Origin: Brevibacterium pigmentatum
GTDB taxonomy: Bacteria; Actinomycetota; Actinomycetes; Actinomycetales; Brevibacteriaceae
Direction of reading: 5' to 3'
DNA length: 64,000 bases
NCBI RefSeq assembly: GCF_011617465.1
Contig: NZ_CP050153.1
Coordinates: forward strand, 2,108,001-2,172,000
This document shows, piece by piece, positions 50,652 through 61,600 of this stretch. The stretch's first letter is position 1, and the number at the start of each line of letters is the position of its first letter. Position numbers and translations under genes: made by a program. A model generated the notes under the pieces. The model saw nothing but the letters and a program-made list of their open reading frames with translations. It did no database searches and was not told the origin of the DNA.

Positions 50652-52592
50652 TCACACCGCACGGCGGGAACTCTGATCGGCTCGATCGGCCACCTCGGCG
50701 GGCAGGGCCTTAAGAATATCGGACACGATCGTGCCGACGTCGAGGCCCACCTCGGCGAGGATCTCTTCGCGCGTTCCCTGCGGGAGGAACTCATCGGGCA
50801 CGCCGAGTTCGAGCACACCGATCCGCGAATCGGCTTCGCGCAGGTCGGAGCGGATCTGGGAGCCGATGCCGCCGATCTGCACGCCGTCTTCGATGACGGC
50901 CACGAGGCTCTGGTCGGCGGCGAGGTCGATGACGGATTCGGGTACGGGCAGCACCCATCTGGGATCGATGATCGTCGCGTTCAGTCCGTGTTCGGCCAGG
51001 CGGTCGGCGACGTCACCGGCCAACCTGGCGAAGGGTCCCACGGAGACGATGAGCACATGCGATTCGGACCCGGCCGGTCCCTCACGGAGGATGTCGACGC
51101 CGTCGTCGAGCCGCCTCAGCGCCGGGATGTCGGTACCGACGCCGCCGCGGGGAAATCTCACCACGGTCGGGGCGTCTTCGACGGTCACGGCTTCGCGGAG
51201 CTCTTCGGTCAGTCGGGCGGCATCGCGGGGTGCGGCCAGGCGCAGTCCGGGGACGACGCGGAGCATCGCGATGTCCCAGATTCCATGGTGGCTGGCTCCG
51301 TCGGGGCCGGTGATTCCGGCGCGGTCGAGCACGAAGGTCACGCCCTGGCGGTGGAGGGCGACGTCCATGAGCACTTGGTCGAAGGCGCGGGAGAGGAACG
51401 TGGAGTAGATGCACACGACCGGGTGGAGTCCGCCATAGGACAGACCGGCGGCGGAGGCGACAGCGTGCTGTTCGGCGATGCCGACGTCGAAGACGCGGTG
51501 TGGGAATTCCTCGGCGAATTTCGCCAATCCCACGGGCAGGAGCATGGCCGCGGTGATGGCGACAATGTCCTCGCGCTCTTCGGCGAGTTTGCAGATCTCG
51601 GTGCCGAAGACGGAGGTCCATGACGTGGATTTCGAGGGTGTCGATCTCCCGGTGACGGGGTCGATGACGCCGACGGAGTGGAACTGGTCGGCGTCGTCGT
51701 TGACGGCCGGGTCGAATCCGTGGCCCTTCTGCGTGATCATGTGGACGATGATGGGGCCGCCGTCGAACTGTTTGGCCAGCTGCAGGGCTTTTTCAACCGA
51801 GGGCAGATCGTGTCCGTCGACAGGTCCCAAGTATTTGATGCCGAGTTCGTCGAACATTCCGGTCTCGGGCGGGCTGACCATGTCCTTGAGTCCGCGTTTG
51901 ACGCCGTGGATGGCGCTGTAGGCGGCGCGACCGGGGCGACCGGATTGGCGCAGAGTCTCTTTGCCCCAGCTCAGGAGCTTCTCGTAGCTCGAGGTGGTGC
52001 GCAGTTCGTCGAGGTGGGCGGCGAATCCGCCGACGGTCGGGGCGTAGGAGCGGCCGTTGTCGTTGACGATGATGACCAGTCGCCTCGGCGGGGTGGAAGT
52101 GTCGACAGCGATGGTGTTGAGCGCTTCCCAAGCCATTCCTCCGGTCAGGGCTCCGTCGCCGATGACGGCGACGACGTGGCGATCAGTCTCACCGGTGAGT
52201 TGGCGGGCTTTTGCGATGCCGTCGGCCCAGGACAGGGACGCGGACGCATGCGAGTTCTCGACGACGTCGTGGGCGCTCTCGGACCGGCTCGGGTAGCCGG
52301 AGAGTCCGTCGCGCTGTCGGAGGGTGGAGAACTCCTCCCGGCGGCCGGTGAGCAGTTTGTGCACGTACGTCTGGTGGCCGACGTCGAAGATGATGGTGTC
52401 GCGCGGCGAGTCGAAGGTGCGATGGAGGCCCATGGTCAGTTCGACGACGCCGAGGTTGGGGCCGAGATGTCCGCCCGTGCCGGACACAGTCGTGATGAGG
52501 TAGTCGCGGATCTCTTTGGCCAGTACCTCGCATTCTGATGCGTCGAGGCGGCGCAGATCGGCAGGCGAGCCGAGGGATTCGAGAAAGGTCAT
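50652..52592 (-). CDS. dxs: 1-Deoxy-D-xylulose-5-phosphate synthase
   Basis: Thiamine-diphosphate enzyme for the first step of the MEP isoprenoid pathway, joining pyruvate and glyceraldehyde-3-phosphate. 646 residues. TSGTGGHLGPNLGVVELTM-type start, the thiamine motif VIGDGALTGGMAWEALN ... IIVNDNG, and DRAGITGPDGASHHG in the transketolase pyrimidine domain. It supplies precursors for the polyprenyl carrier made by uppS in this window. ATG 52592. Confidence 0.96.
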   Translation of the reverse strand: MTFLESLGSPADLRRLDASECEVLAKEIRDYLITTVSGTGGHLGPNLGVVELTMGLHRTFDSPRDTIIFDVGHQTYVHKLLTGRREEFSTLRQRDGLSGYPSRSESAHDVVENSHASASLSWADGIAKARQLTGETDRHVVAVIGDGALTGGMAWEALNTIAVDTSTPPRRLVIIVNDNGRSYAPTVGGFAAHLDELRTTSSYEKLLSWGKETLRQSGRPGRAAYSAIHGVKRGLKDMVSPPETGMFDELGIKYLGPVDGHDLPSVEKALQLAKQFDGGPIIVHMITQKGHGFDPAVNDDADQFHSVGVIDPVTGRSTPSKSTSWTSVFGTEICKLAEEREDIVAITAAMLLPVGLAKFAEEFPHRVFDVGIAEQHAVASAAGLSYGGLHPVVCIYSTFLSRAFDQVLMDVALHRQGVTFVLDRAGITGPDGASHHGIWDIAMLRVVPGLRLAAPRDAARLTEELREAVTVEDAPTVVRFPRGGVGTDIPALRRLDDGVDILREGPAGSESHVLIVSVGPFARLAGDVADRLAEHGLNATIIDPRWVLPVPESVIDLAADQSLVAVIEDGVQIGGIGSQIRSDLREADSRIGVLELGVPDEFLPQGTREEILAEVGLDVGTIVSDILKALPAEVADRADQSSRRAV

Positions 52593-53222
52593 GCGGCCTC
52601 AGTTCTGACGACATCGTTGGCGGACAGATTCCATCCGCCCCATCCTATCGCTCACCGGCGCGCACCTCACCCTTCGCAGCATATCGCCGCGCTGCAGTAC
52701 CTCTCACCCTTCGCGACATATCCCCGCGCTGCAGTACCCCTCACCCTTCCCGTCACACCGCCTCGGCGCTGGCAATTCACACCCCTGCGAACAAACCCCT
52801 CACCGTTAGTGGCACACCACCCCGTTGCAACGCGGTGTTGAGCGACTGCCGATGAGTGATGGTCGCATTCGCGCCCACTCCCACTCACGCCGAGGCGGCC
52901 GACCACCAGCGCACGGATTCCCGAGGACGCGCTCACGCTTCCTGACAATCCCGCTCGACAGCGACCGTCCCTCACCCTTCGCCGCACAGCGCACCGCTGC
53001 ACCGAGGCGATTTGCCACGAACGGTGGCGGATTCCTTGGCAACGGTGTGTTTTGTCACGAACGGTGACGGATGCCGAACTGAGTGGAGGACGTGACACGA
53101 ACGGTGAGGGATGCTCGATCAACGGCGCGGCCGCACGCATCCGGGCACGACGAAGGCCGGTGGGAAGAATCCCACCGGCCCTCGTTGTGTTCCGGTTCAG
53201 CGCCTAAGCGCGTCTCCTGCGA
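52593..53222. repeat. 630-bp gap with tandem and dispersed degenerate repeats
   Basis: No supported gene. A 37-bp tandem unit starting CTCACCCTTCGC and ending GCTGCAGTAC occurs at 52666 and 52703, with a decayed third copy at 52740. Related heads recur as CTCACCGTTAGT (52799) and CTCACCCTTCGC (~52973). They recur in opposite orientation as CACGAACGGTG(G/A)CGG or GAGGG at ~53017, ~53057 and ~53098. A minus-strand 157-residue ORF through it has no protein-like features. It resembles a decayed intergenic repeat array. Confidence 0.6.
53151..53184 (-). terminator. Hairpin terminator after acn
   Basis: GGCCGGTGGGA (53155-53165) pairs with TCCCACCGGCC (53170-53180) around AGAA. Flanking CGA/TCG add three more pairs past one mismatch. 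It lies 38 bp beyond the acn stop on the minus strand. Confidence 0.75.
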
Positions 53223-55907
<2,685 letters not shown>

Positions 55908-56003
55908 CGTGATTCTCCTGTTTCATCCGACACTCATCCAAGAAACCGGATCCGCCCGACTCGGCAGCCGGACCCTTGCATCACGCACCGATTTACGCGA
56001 CAC

Positions 56004-56036
56004 ATATGTTTCCAAAAGTATCTTGACGTCAAGATA
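56004..56036 (-). promoter_or_regulatory. acn promoter with perfect 18-bp palindromic operator
   Basis: TATCTTGACGTCAAGATA (56019-56036) is a perfect palindrome. On the minus strand its TTGACG (56032-56027) fits a -35 box, and ACATAT (56009-56004) lies exactly 17 bp downstream as a -10. About 95 bp of leader then reach the acn start. Binding of a dimeric regulator would block or activate acn. The regulator is not identified; no regulator gene is adjacent. Confidence 0.65.
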
Positions 56037-56218
56037 AATTCTATCGCATTTGAGGGGCTTTGACCACCATGGCACACGGAGTTGCGATTCGTTTCGATCG
56101 GGTTTTCCGCACGCCCTCGTGCGGGCATCACCAGGGCCGCGACCGGGCCTGAACGCCTAGCGTGGAAAGCACAGTCACACGATGCATCGCACCAGCGTGC
56201 CACCACCGAGGAGATCCC

Positions 56219-56422
56219 ATGGACCCGTTCACCCTAGGCGCCGGATTCGGCTTCGGCGCAATGCTCGTCGGCATCATCTTCGCCGTCGTCTGCAGCTCGT
56301 TCGCAAAGGAGAAGGGCCGATCGGGCGGCTGGTGGGGGCTATGGGGCTTCCTCACGACGTTCATCGCCCTCATCGCGCTCGTCCTCCTTCCCCGCCGCTC
56401 GGTCACCGCCGCAGGACCGTGA
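56219..56422 (+). CDS. Small membrane protein, 67 residues, unknown
   Basis: Not assigned to a family. Two hydrophobic segments: FTLGAGFGFGAMLVGIIFAV (~4-23) and WGFLTTFIALIALVLLP (~42-58). A short polar loop, SFAKEKGRSGGWWG, joins them, suggesting a hairpin in the membrane. GAGGAG lies five bases before ATG 56219, a good start. Its last 20 bases overlap the end of the opposite-strand RNA methyltransferase gene. The 311-bp gap upstream holds the acn control region and its own promoter. Confidence 0.6.
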   Translation: MDPFTLGAGFGFGAMLVGIIFAVVCSSFAKEKGRSGGWWGLWGFLTTFIALIALVLLPRRSVTAAGP

Positions 56423-57728
56423 CCGTCTCCAAGTGCGCGGTCAACGGGAAGAGATCGAAGCCGGTGAGACTCTCGATCTCAAATCCCCCGCCCGTGAGCG
56501 CCGCAAGGTCCCGGGCGAGCGTGGCCGGGTCACAGGACACGTAGACCAGGGTGTGTGCGGAGGATTCGATGATCGCCGAGGTGGCCTTCCTCCCTGCGCC
56601 CGCCCGTGGCGGGTCGAGGATGACGACGTCCGAATCGGGCAGACGGGCCCGATCCACGCTGAGTGCGAGGAACTGTGCCTCGAGATCAGCGGCATTGTCT
56701 CGAGCATGTGCAATGGCCGTTGCCACTCCCTCGACTCCGAACAGGGGTGCGCCGGTGGCCCGGGCGGCGGAGATGCCGAGGAGTCCGACCCCGCAGTAGA
56801 GATCGGTGATCGCATCGACATCGGCCGGCAGTGCATCGACGACTGCGGAGCTGAGCAGTGCAGCCGCGTCCCGGTGGACCTGCCAGAAGCCGTCGGCGCC
56901 GACCGTGAAATCGCAGCCGTCGACCGTTTCGGTCAGGGTGCGGTCGCCGCGGAGTACCCGCAGGGCTGGAGCATGCGCATGGGAGCGGCCGCGCCCACGG
57001 GAACGACCACCGCGGCCACGGCCGCGGTTCTGCTCCGGTTCGGCCGCCTCGGCGAGGAGGGAGAAGGAAGTCGGCAGCCAGGATTCGATCTCGTTTAGCA
57101 CCTGCGCGGTGGGCTGACCGCGGACGATGAGCGCACCGTGGTCGCCGGCCCACGCGAATTCGAGGCGACGGACCCCGGGCACGTACAGCGCCGCGATGTC
57201 GAGGTCGTGCAGCGCGCCGACGGCCAGGGGCGGCGTGCTCACGGGAACGACCTCGTGTGATCGGGGGGCGAGCATTCCGGCCCGCCCCTCGTCGTCGACG
57301 GCCAGCTGCACACGCGTGCGCCAGTCCGTGCCGTCGGTCTCTCCCGGTGCGGGCAGCACCTCGGCGTCGGAGTCGATGTGGCCGATGCGTGAGAGCTGGT
57401 CGCGCAGTACCTCGGCTTTGAGGCTGCGGGAGTGGGCGAGGTCGACGTGGGCGAACTCCATTCCGCCGAAGCCGGCCGGACCGGTGGAGACATAGTCGAG
57501 GCGACGGTTCGGCACGCGGTGGGCGGAGGCGTCGACCACCTCGGTGACGGCGGCGCGGAGGAATCGAGCGGGTGGTCCCGCCTCGGTGCGGGCACGGACC
57601 TTCTCACCGGGCAGGGCTCCGGAGACGAAGACGACCTGACCGTCGTGACGGGCGATGGAGGTGCCGCCGGCCGCCGGCGCCTCGATGTCGAGGGTGAGTT
57701 CCTGGGCGGGTACCGAAGTGTCGCTCAT
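56403..57728 (-). CDS. Class I RNA (uracil-5-)-methyltransferase, TrmA/RlmCD family
   Basis: SAM-dependent enzyme that methylates uracil C5 in rRNA or tRNA. 441 residues: N-terminal TRAM domain (LTLDIEAPAAGGTSIARHDG, VSGALPGEKVRA), a central domain with an Arg/Gly-rich insertion (~227-245), then the methyltransferase fold with DLYCGVGLLGISAA, VILDPPRAGAGR and the catalytic cysteine in YVSCDPATLARDL. No iron-sulfur cysteine cluster was noticed in the N-terminal region. It is 7 bp downstream of the permease gene, so co-transcribed. The order matches Rv2689c-Rv2690c in M. tuberculosis (from memory). Confidence 0.9.
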   Translation of the reverse strand: MSDTSVPAQELTLDIEAPAAGGTSIARHDGQVVFVSGALPGEKVRARTEAGPPARFLRAAVTEVVDASAHRVPNRRLDYVSTGPAGFGGMEFAHVDLAHSRSLKAEVLRDQLSRIGHIDSDAEVLPAPGETDGTDWRTRVQLAVDDEGRAGMLAPRSHEVVPVSTPPLAVGALHDLDIAALYVPGVRRLEFAWAGDHGALIVRGQPTAQVLNEIESWLPTSFSLLAEAAEPEQNRGRGRGGRSRGRGRSHAHAPALRVLRGDRTLTETVDGCDFTVGADGFWQVHRDAAALLSSAVVDALPADVDAITDLYCGVGLLGISAARATGAPLFGVEGVATAIAHARDNAADLEAQFLALSVDRARLPDSDVVILDPPRAGAGRKATSAIIESSAHTLVYVSCDPATLARDLAALTGGGFEIESLTGFDLFPLTAHLETVTVLRR

Positions 57729-57735
57729 ACGTGTT

Positions 57736-59745
57736 CTAGGCCTGTCTGTACAGCGAGGTGTCGGAATCGGGTCCGTCTCCGCTGTACTGTCGAGAGAAGG
57801 ATTTCAGTCGCCAGGGCACGGAGACCACGACGACGTTGGGCACCAGCAGCAGTCGGGTGCGCAGTTTGAGGGCGATCTGGTTGTGCAGGATGTGCTCCCA
57901 CCACCGGCCCACGACGAACTGCGGGATGTAGACGATGACGAGGTCACGCGGCGATCTGCGGCGGATGGCGAGGATATGCGCAAGCATCGGGCGGACGAGT
58001 TCGCGGTACGGCGAGCCGAGCACGGTCAGAGGCACCGGCAGCTCCATCTCATTCCACCGTTTCTGCAGATCGGCAGCGGCCTCTTCGTCCACGGCCACGG
58101 TGACGGCTTCGAGCTGGCTCGACCGGGTCACTCGGGCGTAGGAGACGGCGCGCATCGTCGGTTTGTCGATTTCGCTGACGACGACGATGGCGTGGGTGTT
58201 CGACGGGATCGTCCGTGAGTTCACATCCGCATCAGGGGCGAGCTCACGGGTCACGCGCGAATAGTGGCGGTGGATGGCCCCCATGACGAGGTAGAGCCCG
58301 GCCATGGCGGCGACCGCCAGCCAGGCTCCGGCGAGGAACTTCGAGACGATGACGACGATGAGGACGCCGGCGGCGAGCACACAGCCGATGGTGTTGACGA
58401 CCTGGTTGAAGTGCATGCGCACACGCGTCTTCGAGTCGATGACCAGGCGCAGGCGTTTGCGCCAGTGCAGGACCATTCCCGCTTGGCCGAGGACGAAGCT
58501 GGCGAAGACCCCGACGAGGTAGAGCTGGATGAGCACCGTCGCCGAGGCGGATGTGGCGATGACGAGGACGATCGCCGCCGCTGCCAGCAGCAGGATGCCG
58601 TTTGAAAAGGTGAGTCGGTCGCCCTTCGTCGCGAGCTGCCGTGGCAGGAATTCGTCGCGTGCCAGACGCGAGGCCAGTCCCGGGAAGCCTTCGACCGCGG
58701 TGTTCGCCGCGGCGAGGAGGACGAGGGCGGTGATGAGGACGACGATGAAGAACATCACCGGCGCGTTGTCGAAGATCGCGTGAGCGAGCTGTGCGAGAAC
58801 GGGTTCCTGTTCGTACTCGGCGCTGACCGGGCTGCCGTCTCCGCGGACGAGGTAGAGATGCGGATCGTCGACGTATTTGATGCCGGTGACCGACGCCAGA
58901 TAGGTCAGCCCCGTGAGCATGAGAGCGGCGAGCAGGCCTGAGAGCAGCAGGGTGTTGCCGGCGTTCTTGCCGCGTGGCTTCTTGAACGCGGGAACCGCCG
59001 TGGCCACGGTCTGCACACCGGCCAGGGCGACCGCTCCGGAGGAGAACGCGCGGAGGACGATGAGGACGGTGGCCAGGCCGAGAGTCGCCTGGTCGCCGAT
59101 GTTGCTGTGCACGACCGTATAGTCGGCGGTCTGGGCCTGCGGGGTGTCGCCGAGTCCGACCCGGATGAGACCGACCGACATTGTGAGGAAGACGGCACCC
59201 AGGAACAGATAGGTCGGCACGGCCAGCAGCATCGGAGTGGCTCGTGAGCCGCGCAGACCGGCGAAGCAGATGAGCAGGATGCCGACGATGGCCACGGGCA
59301 CACGGTAGGGCGCGAGCATCGGGAACGCTGTGGTGATATAGGCGGCGAAGACCGTCATCGACACGGCCAAGGTGAGCACGTAGTCGACGAGGAGGGCCGC
59401 GGCCACGACGAGTCCGGCACCGGAGCCGAGGTTCTTCGACGCCACCTCGTAGTCTCCGCCGCCGGAGGGGTAGGCCTTGACGTTGATGCGGTAGCAGGCG
59501 ACGATCACGAGGATGACGATGCCGACGGCGATGCCGATCCACGGGGCCACGCTCAGGGCAACCAGCGAGGTCAGCGACAGTGCCAGCAGGATCTCGTCGG
59601 GGGCGTAGGCCACCGAGGAGAGCATGTCGGAGGCGAAGACGGGCATCGCGATGCGCTTCTTCAGCGCAGGCGCACGCCTGTCCTCACTGCGGAAGGGCCG
59701 TCCAACGAGTAGTCTTTTGACGGCATCGGAAAAATTGCTGGCCAC
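57736..59745 (-). CDS. APC-superfamily permease, KimA-like (potassium or amino acid uptake)
   Basis: 669 residues. About 12 helices: PVFASDMLSSVAYAPDEILL and RINVKAYPSGGGDYEVASKN closely follow the Bacillus KimA (YdaO) potassium importer pattern. A ~150-residue soluble C-terminal domain (~500-669) resembles the universal-stress-like domain of KimA. GTG 59745 is the only family-consistent start, and only 37 bp separate it from the divergent TrkA gene. The pairing with two TrkA/RCK proteins supports K+ transport, though amino acids cannot be excluded. No c-di-AMP riboswitch fits in the 37-bp gap. Confidence 0.82.
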   Translation of the reverse strand: MASNFSDAVKRLLVGRPFRSEDRRAPALKKRIAMPVFASDMLSSVAYAPDEILLALSLTSLVALSVAPWIGIAVGIVILVIVACYRINVKAYPSGGGDYEVASKNLGSGAGLVVAAALLVDYVLTLAVSMTVFAAYITTAFPMLAPYRVPVAIVGILLICFAGLRGSRATPMLLAVPTYLFLGAVFLTMSVGLIRVGLGDTPQAQTADYTVVHSNIGDQATLGLATVLIVLRAFSSGAVALAGVQTVATAVPAFKKPRGKNAGNTLLLSGLLAALMLTGLTYLASVTGIKYVDDPHLYLVRGDGSPVSAEYEQEPVLAQLAHAIFDNAPVMFFIVVLITALVLLAAANTAVEGFPGLASRLARDEFLPRQLATKGDRLTFSNGILLLAAAAIVLVIATSASATVLIQLYLVGVFASFVLGQAGMVLHWRKRLRLVIDSKTRVRMHFNQVVNTIGCVLAAGVLIVVIVSKFLAGAWLAVAAMAGLYLVMGAIHRHYSRVTRELAPDADVNSRTIPSNTHAIVVVSEIDKPTMRAVSYARVTRSSQLEAVTVAVDEEAAADLQKRWNEMELPVPLTVLGSPYRELVRPMLAHILAIRRRSPRDLVIVYIPQFVVGRWWEHILHNQIALKLRTRLLLVPNVVVVSVPWRLKSFSRQYSGDGPDSDTSLYRQA

Positions 59746-59782
59746 GGCAACCAATGGTAGATCACTGCGGAGAGGAAAACCC

Positions 59783-60457
59783 ATGCACTTCGTGATTATG
59801 GGCTGCGGCCGAGTCGGGGCTTCTCTGGCCAAGGCCCTAGATGCGAATGGGCACTCCGTCGCCGTCGTCGACCGTGACCCCGACGCGTTCCTCAAACTGG
59901 GTCGGGATTTCAGCGGTTCGACGATCACGGGGATCGGTTTCGACCGTGAGACCCTGTCCCAGGCGAAGACTTCCGAGGCCTTCGCCTTCGCCGCGGTCTC
60001 CAGCGGTGACAATTCGAATATCCTCGCCGCGCGTGTCGCCCGTGAGACCTTCGGGGTGAGCAATGTCGCCGCCCGCATCTACGATCCCGATCGGGCGCAG
60101 GTCTTTGAGAGGCTCGGCATCCCCACCGTGCCCACCGTGCGGTGGACGGCCGAGCAGGTGATGCGCAAACTCGTCCCACAGGGGTCGATCACCGAATACC
60201 GTGAGCCTTCGGGCAACCTCGTCCTCGCCGAGGTGCATCTGGATCCTGGCTGGGTGGCGCGACCGATCAAGGAGATCGAAACACGGACCAAGGCTCGGGT
60301 CGCCTATGTCACCCGCCTGTCCGAGGGCATCGTCGCCCACGACGATCTGCTCCTCCAGGACGGGGATCTCGTTCATCTCATGGCTCCGGTCGACCGCCTC
60401 GGCGAGATCGAACGGATCCTCGATCAGCCCGTGCGCACCGTGGAGGAAGAAGAATGA
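59783..60457 (+). CDS. TrkA/RCK-domain K+ uptake regulator, first of pair (CeoB-like)
   Basis: 224-residue cytoplasmic regulator of K+ channels/transporters: an N-terminal nucleotide-binding RCK-N domain (FVIMGCGRVGASLAKALDANG, VAVVDRDPDAF) followed by an RCK-C domain (~135-215). AGAGGA precedes ATG 59783. ATGA overlap with the next gene means the two RCK proteins are made together and probably form a hetero-oligomer, as suggested for mycobacterial CeoB/CeoC. The only nearby transporter is the divergent KimA-like permease. Confidence 0.9.
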   Translation: MHFVIMGCGRVGASLAKALDANGHSVAVVDRDPDAFLKLGRDFSGSTITGIGFDRETLSQAKTSEAFAFAAVSSGDNSNILAARVARETFGVSNVAARIYDPDRAQVFERLGIPTVPTVRWTAEQVMRKLVPQGSITEYREPSGNLVLAEVHLDPGWVARPIKEIETRTKARVAYVTRLSEGIVAHDDLLLQDGDLVHLMAPVDRLGEIERILDQPVRTVEEEE

Positions 60458-61140
60458 GGGTCATCATCGCCGGAGCCGGTTCCGTCGGACGGTCGGTGGC
60501 CAGGGAGCTGCTGGACAAGGACCATTCGGTCCTGCTCATCGACCAGAGCAAGGAGGCGTTGGGTCATGAGCGCATTCCGGGTGCCGAATGGCTGCTCTCC
60601 GATGCGTGTGAACTCGCAGGTCTCGCCGAGGCGGGACTGGAGGAGGCCGACGTCGTCGTGGCCGCGACGGGAGATGACAAGACCAATCTGGTGCTCTCGC
60701 TGCTCGCGAAGACCGAGTTCGGGGTGCCGCGGACGGTCTCGCGAGTGAACAATCCGAAGAACGAATGGCTCTTCGACGACAACTGGGGAGTCGATGTCGC
60801 GGTCTCCACTCCGCGCCTGATGACCGCGCTCGTCGAGGAGGCCGTGGAAGTCGGCGGTCTGGTCCACCTCATGAGTTTCGAACGCGGCCAGGCAGGACTG
60901 CTCGAGTTCACCGTGCACGAGAACGCCGAGCTCGTGGCCGAGCGCATCGGCGGGATCACCTTCCCGCTCGATACGGTGCTGGTGGCGATCATCCGCAACT
61001 CGCGGGCGTTCGCTCCGAGTGCCGATGATGTCATCGAGGCCGGAGACGAACTGTTCTTCCTCTCCTCCCCCGATCAGGAGCCGGCGCTGCTCGCGCTGCT
61101 GCAGGAGACCGCGAAGACGGAAGGGAACGCCGACGGCTGA
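60454..61140 (+). CDS. TrkA/RCK-domain K+ uptake regulator, second of pair (CeoC-like)
   Basis: 228 residues: RCK-N domain starting RVIIAGAGSVGRSVARELLD with GxGxxG and acidic VLLIDQSKEAL, then an RCK-C domain (~140-220; HENAELVAERIGGITFPLDT). Start overlaps the preceding gene by ATGA. The two paralogues differ mainly in the C-terminal half. No TrkH/KtrB channel gene lies in the window, so the partner must be elsewhere or be the divergent permease. Confidence 0.9.
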   Translation: MRVIIAGAGSVGRSVARELLDKDHSVLLIDQSKEALGHERIPGAEWLLSDACELAGLAEAGLEEADVVVAATGDDKTNLVLSLLAKTEFGVPRTVSRVNNPKNEWLFDDNWGVDVAVSTPRLMTALVEEAVEVGGLVHLMSFERGQAGLLEFTVHENAELVAERIGGITFPLDTVLVAIIRNSRAFAPSADDVIEAGDELFFLSSPDQEPALLALLQETAKTEGNADG

Positions 61141-61216
61141 GTCAGGTCGTCTGTGGGCATCGAGTGATCGAGGCCGCTCAGTCCCTGTGACCGGTCAGCT
61201 CAGCCCCTGAGCCCGG

Positions 61217-61594
61217 TCAGTCGTCCGAGTCGTCGCGTGTCTGCAGGAGTTCGTAGACGGGGTTATGTGCGGTGAGCACTCCGTCCTTGCCGCAGAATCG
61301 TCCTTCCAGAACGATGAGGGATCCGGGACGGATGCCGCTGATCTCCCGGCGTCCGAGGAACTGGGCGCGGGCTTCGCCCGTGCCGTCGGCGACGGTGATA
61401 TCGAGCCTGGGGCTGTCGCCGCTGCACGACTGCGTCGTCGCCGAGACGACTCCGGCGATGCGTGAGGTCTTCCGCGCCTCCAGCTCTTCGACCGGGATGG
61501 CCCCGGGGATCTGACTGACCAGACGCAGATCGGCCCGGGCCTCGGCCTCACGGGATCCGAAGTCACGCACGAGGCGAGGAATGAGGTTGCGCAT
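61217..61594 (-). CDS. OB-fold nucleic-acid-binding domain protein
   Basis: 125-residue actinobacterial protein, similar in position and pattern to Rv2694c. An N-terminal helix (MRNLIPRLVRDFGSREAEAR) precedes an OB fold (~45-115: TSRIAGVVSATTQSC, LDITVADGTGEARAQFLGRR, LIVLEGRF). It may bind single-stranded nucleic acid; no catalytic motif. It is 6 bp downstream of the DUF3710 gene, so part of the dut-DUF3710-OB operon. Confidence 0.82.
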   Translation of the reverse strand: MRNLIPRLVRDFGSREAEARADLRLVSQIPGAIPVEELEARKTSRIAGVVSATTQSCSGDSPRLDITVADGTGEARAQFLGRREISGIRPGSLIVLEGRFCGKDGVLTAHNPVYELLQTRDDSDD

Positions 61595-61600
61595 CGGCGT

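Noticed and set aside
52667..53140. 157-residue minus-strand ORF in the 630-bp gap
   Set aside because: Its sequence is simply the translated degenerate repeat array; Arg/Ser/Val-rich, no conserved-looking core.
59746..59782. ydaO-type c-di-AMP riboswitch before the KimA-like gene
   Set aside because: Only 37 bp separate the divergent starts, too short for that riboswitch.
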